Shown here piece by piece: positions 51,836-52,336 of a DNA stretch of 52,336 nt (the stretch's first letter is position 1; every line of letters begins with the position of its first letter). Source of the stretch: Pseudomonadota bacterium (GTDB lineage: Bacteria; Pseudomonadota; Alphaproteobacteria; Rhizobiales; Beijerinckiaceae); NCBI GenBank assembly GCA_023386155.1, contig JAEWKH010000030.1:1-52336 (forward strand), given 5' to 3'. The position numbers were made by a program, and so were the translations under genes. The notes under the pieces were generated by a model. That model made no database searches. It worked only from the letters and a program-made list of their open reading frames with translations, and was not told where the DNA came from.

Positions 51836-51892
51836 CCCCTCACCCGCCGCGCCTCCGGCGCGTCGACCTCTCCCCACGGGAGAGTTGAGGCG
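51836..51892. repeat. GC-rich palindromic intergenic repeat
   Basis: CCCCTCACCCGCCGCGCCTCC, CGGCGCGTCGACC and CTCTCCCCACGGGAGAG resemble the palindromes near 26.97 and 46.5 kb. It lies in the gene-free 51639-52336, which otherwise holds a further repeat at 51962-52005, a partial one at 52099-52125 and the candidate RNA gene. Confidence 0.6.
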
Positions 51893-51961
51893 GCGGCACT
51901 GTCGGGCCTGACCTTGATAGGTTTTTGTCCCTCCGTCATGGCCATCCCGATTTCGAAGGAC

Positions 51962-52005
51962 GCAATGCCTCTCCCTCTCCCGGGCGGGAGAGGGCCGGGG
52001 TGAGG
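51962..52005. repeat. CCCTCTCCCGGGCGGGAGAGGG palindrome
   Basis: GCCTCTCCCTCTCCCGG and GCGGGAGAGGGCCGGGGTGAGGG form a palindromic intergenic repeat close in sequence to the elements at 26.95 and 51.84 kb. Confidence 0.65.
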
Positions 52006-52098
52006 GCAGGCTGGTGCCGATGAGGGTGTCTTTGCTTTCCGCGCAGGTCTCATCTGAGAGTCCGGCTTATCCGTCGCTGCGAGGCGCAGGCGCTGTTT

Positions 52099-52125
52099 CC
52101 CTCCCCCTTGTGGGGAGGAGAGCTT
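52099..52125. repeat. Partial CTCCCCCTTGTGGGGAG repeat
   Basis: CCCTCCCCCTTGTGGGGAGG is the left arm of the family also seen at 37557 and 46451, without its distal partner. Confidence 0.7.
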
Positions 52126-52161
52126 TTCGGCGAACCTGCGGACAATGTTCTCACTTTGTTC

Positions 52162-52190
52162 TTGACAGGCAGGGCAAGCTCAGCTATATC
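52162..52190 (+). promoter_or_regulatory. Near-consensus sigma-70-type promoter
   Basis: TTGACA at 52162-52167 and TATATC at 52185-52190 are separated by exactly 17 bases. It fires toward the repeated structured element; the predicted start is about 52197. It is the strongest promoter match I found in the window. Confidence 0.75.
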
Positions 52191-52196
52191 GTTGCC

Positions 52197-52336
52197 TGTC
52201 CCCGCCCGACGAGGGGCGCGCTCGCGAGGCGTCGCAGATGTCGGGGTGGGGATGCGGTCCTGCCGGACGGTGCACGCAGCCGTCCGGGCAGGAGGCCCTT
52301 GGCAGCCTTGTGCGGGTCCAAGTCGAAACGCCTAAA
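52197..52336 (+). ncRNA. Candidate structured small RNA (copy 2, truncated by window end)
   Basis: Sequence downstream of a strong promoter repeats the start of the window: 52259-52336 equals 44-121 with one mismatch. The hairpin CCTGCC-GGACGG with CCGTCC-GGGCAGG is perfect here, whereas copy 1 has one mispair. CTTGG/CCAAG may form a second stem. An indel between copies breaks any shared frame, so RNA rather than protein is favoured. I cannot match it to 6S, SRP, RNase P, tmRNA or a known riboswitch. The 3' end is outside the window. Confidence 0.42.

Noticed and set aside
1..52336. CRISPR array, tRNA, rRNA or transposase gene
   Set aside because: I found no spaced short direct-repeat array, no tRNA cloverleaf I could fold and no transposase motif. 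The repeats here are palindromic and dispersed, not CRISPR-like.

Overview
This window looks like a chromosomal segment of an alphaproteobacterium of the order Hyphomicrobiales (Rhizobiales), most likely Methylobacteriaceae or a close relative such as Microvirga. That is an inference from high GC and GC-ending codons, from rhizobial-type CarA/CarB, GreA, TrxB, DUF992, DUF3775, ELM1-like and Bug-family proteins, and from the dense dispersed palindromic intergenic repeats. I see no rRNA, tRNA, CRISPR array or transposase.

Layout. Positions 1-4800 hold a candidate structured-RNA repeat, an Lrp regulator, an isochorismatase-like hydrolase, a YqeY-like protein, carA, a membrane protein and a YjlB-like cupin. 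From 4800 to 8000 come the divergent ohr/ohrR peroxide-resistance pair, a methyltransferase, a GtrA-like protein and an SDR. From 8000 to 16300 lies a housekeeping block: carB, greA, a Tat-exported protein, Lrp, ELM1-trxB (overlapping) and LysR. From 16700 to 24600 are fadD, a divergent EF-G-like GTPase, LysR, a GNAT plus small-protein pair, an Xre regulator and a DUF992 protein. From 24900 to 34400 are a predicted beta-propeller/RTX protein, an aspartate aminotransferase broken by an in-frame amber codon, a Bug-type binding protein, a VOC protein, a PQQ-type sugar dehydrogenase, two small membrane proteins, a secreted C13-like peptidase and a DUF3775 protein. From 34600 to 49100 are a single-chain type IIG-like restriction-modification enzyme, a DUF808 membrane protein, a giant Sel1-repeat protein, uvrB, a DUF4242-cyclase fusion and an ArsR/SRPBCC pair.

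The accessory core is 49.17-50.88 kb. It is an AT-richer two-gene operon with a 4-nt start/stop overlap: a four-helix membrane protein followed by a DndC-like PP-loop/Fe-S sulfurtransferase, with no other dnd, ssp or BREX genes nearby. A co-oriented Xre regulator with its own palindromic operators lies upstream. This is the best candidate for an undescribed system, possibly defence or nucleic-acid modification.

Other notable signals are: an AT-rich, apparently swapped target-recognition region inside the type IIG enzyme; an intergenic palindromic repeat inserted in frame in the same gene; an ArsR gene that appears to be transcribed without a leader between two matching operators; and a 78-nt block shared by both ends of the window with one mismatch. 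The second copy of that block lies just downstream of a near-consensus promoter, so it may be a multicopy small RNA.
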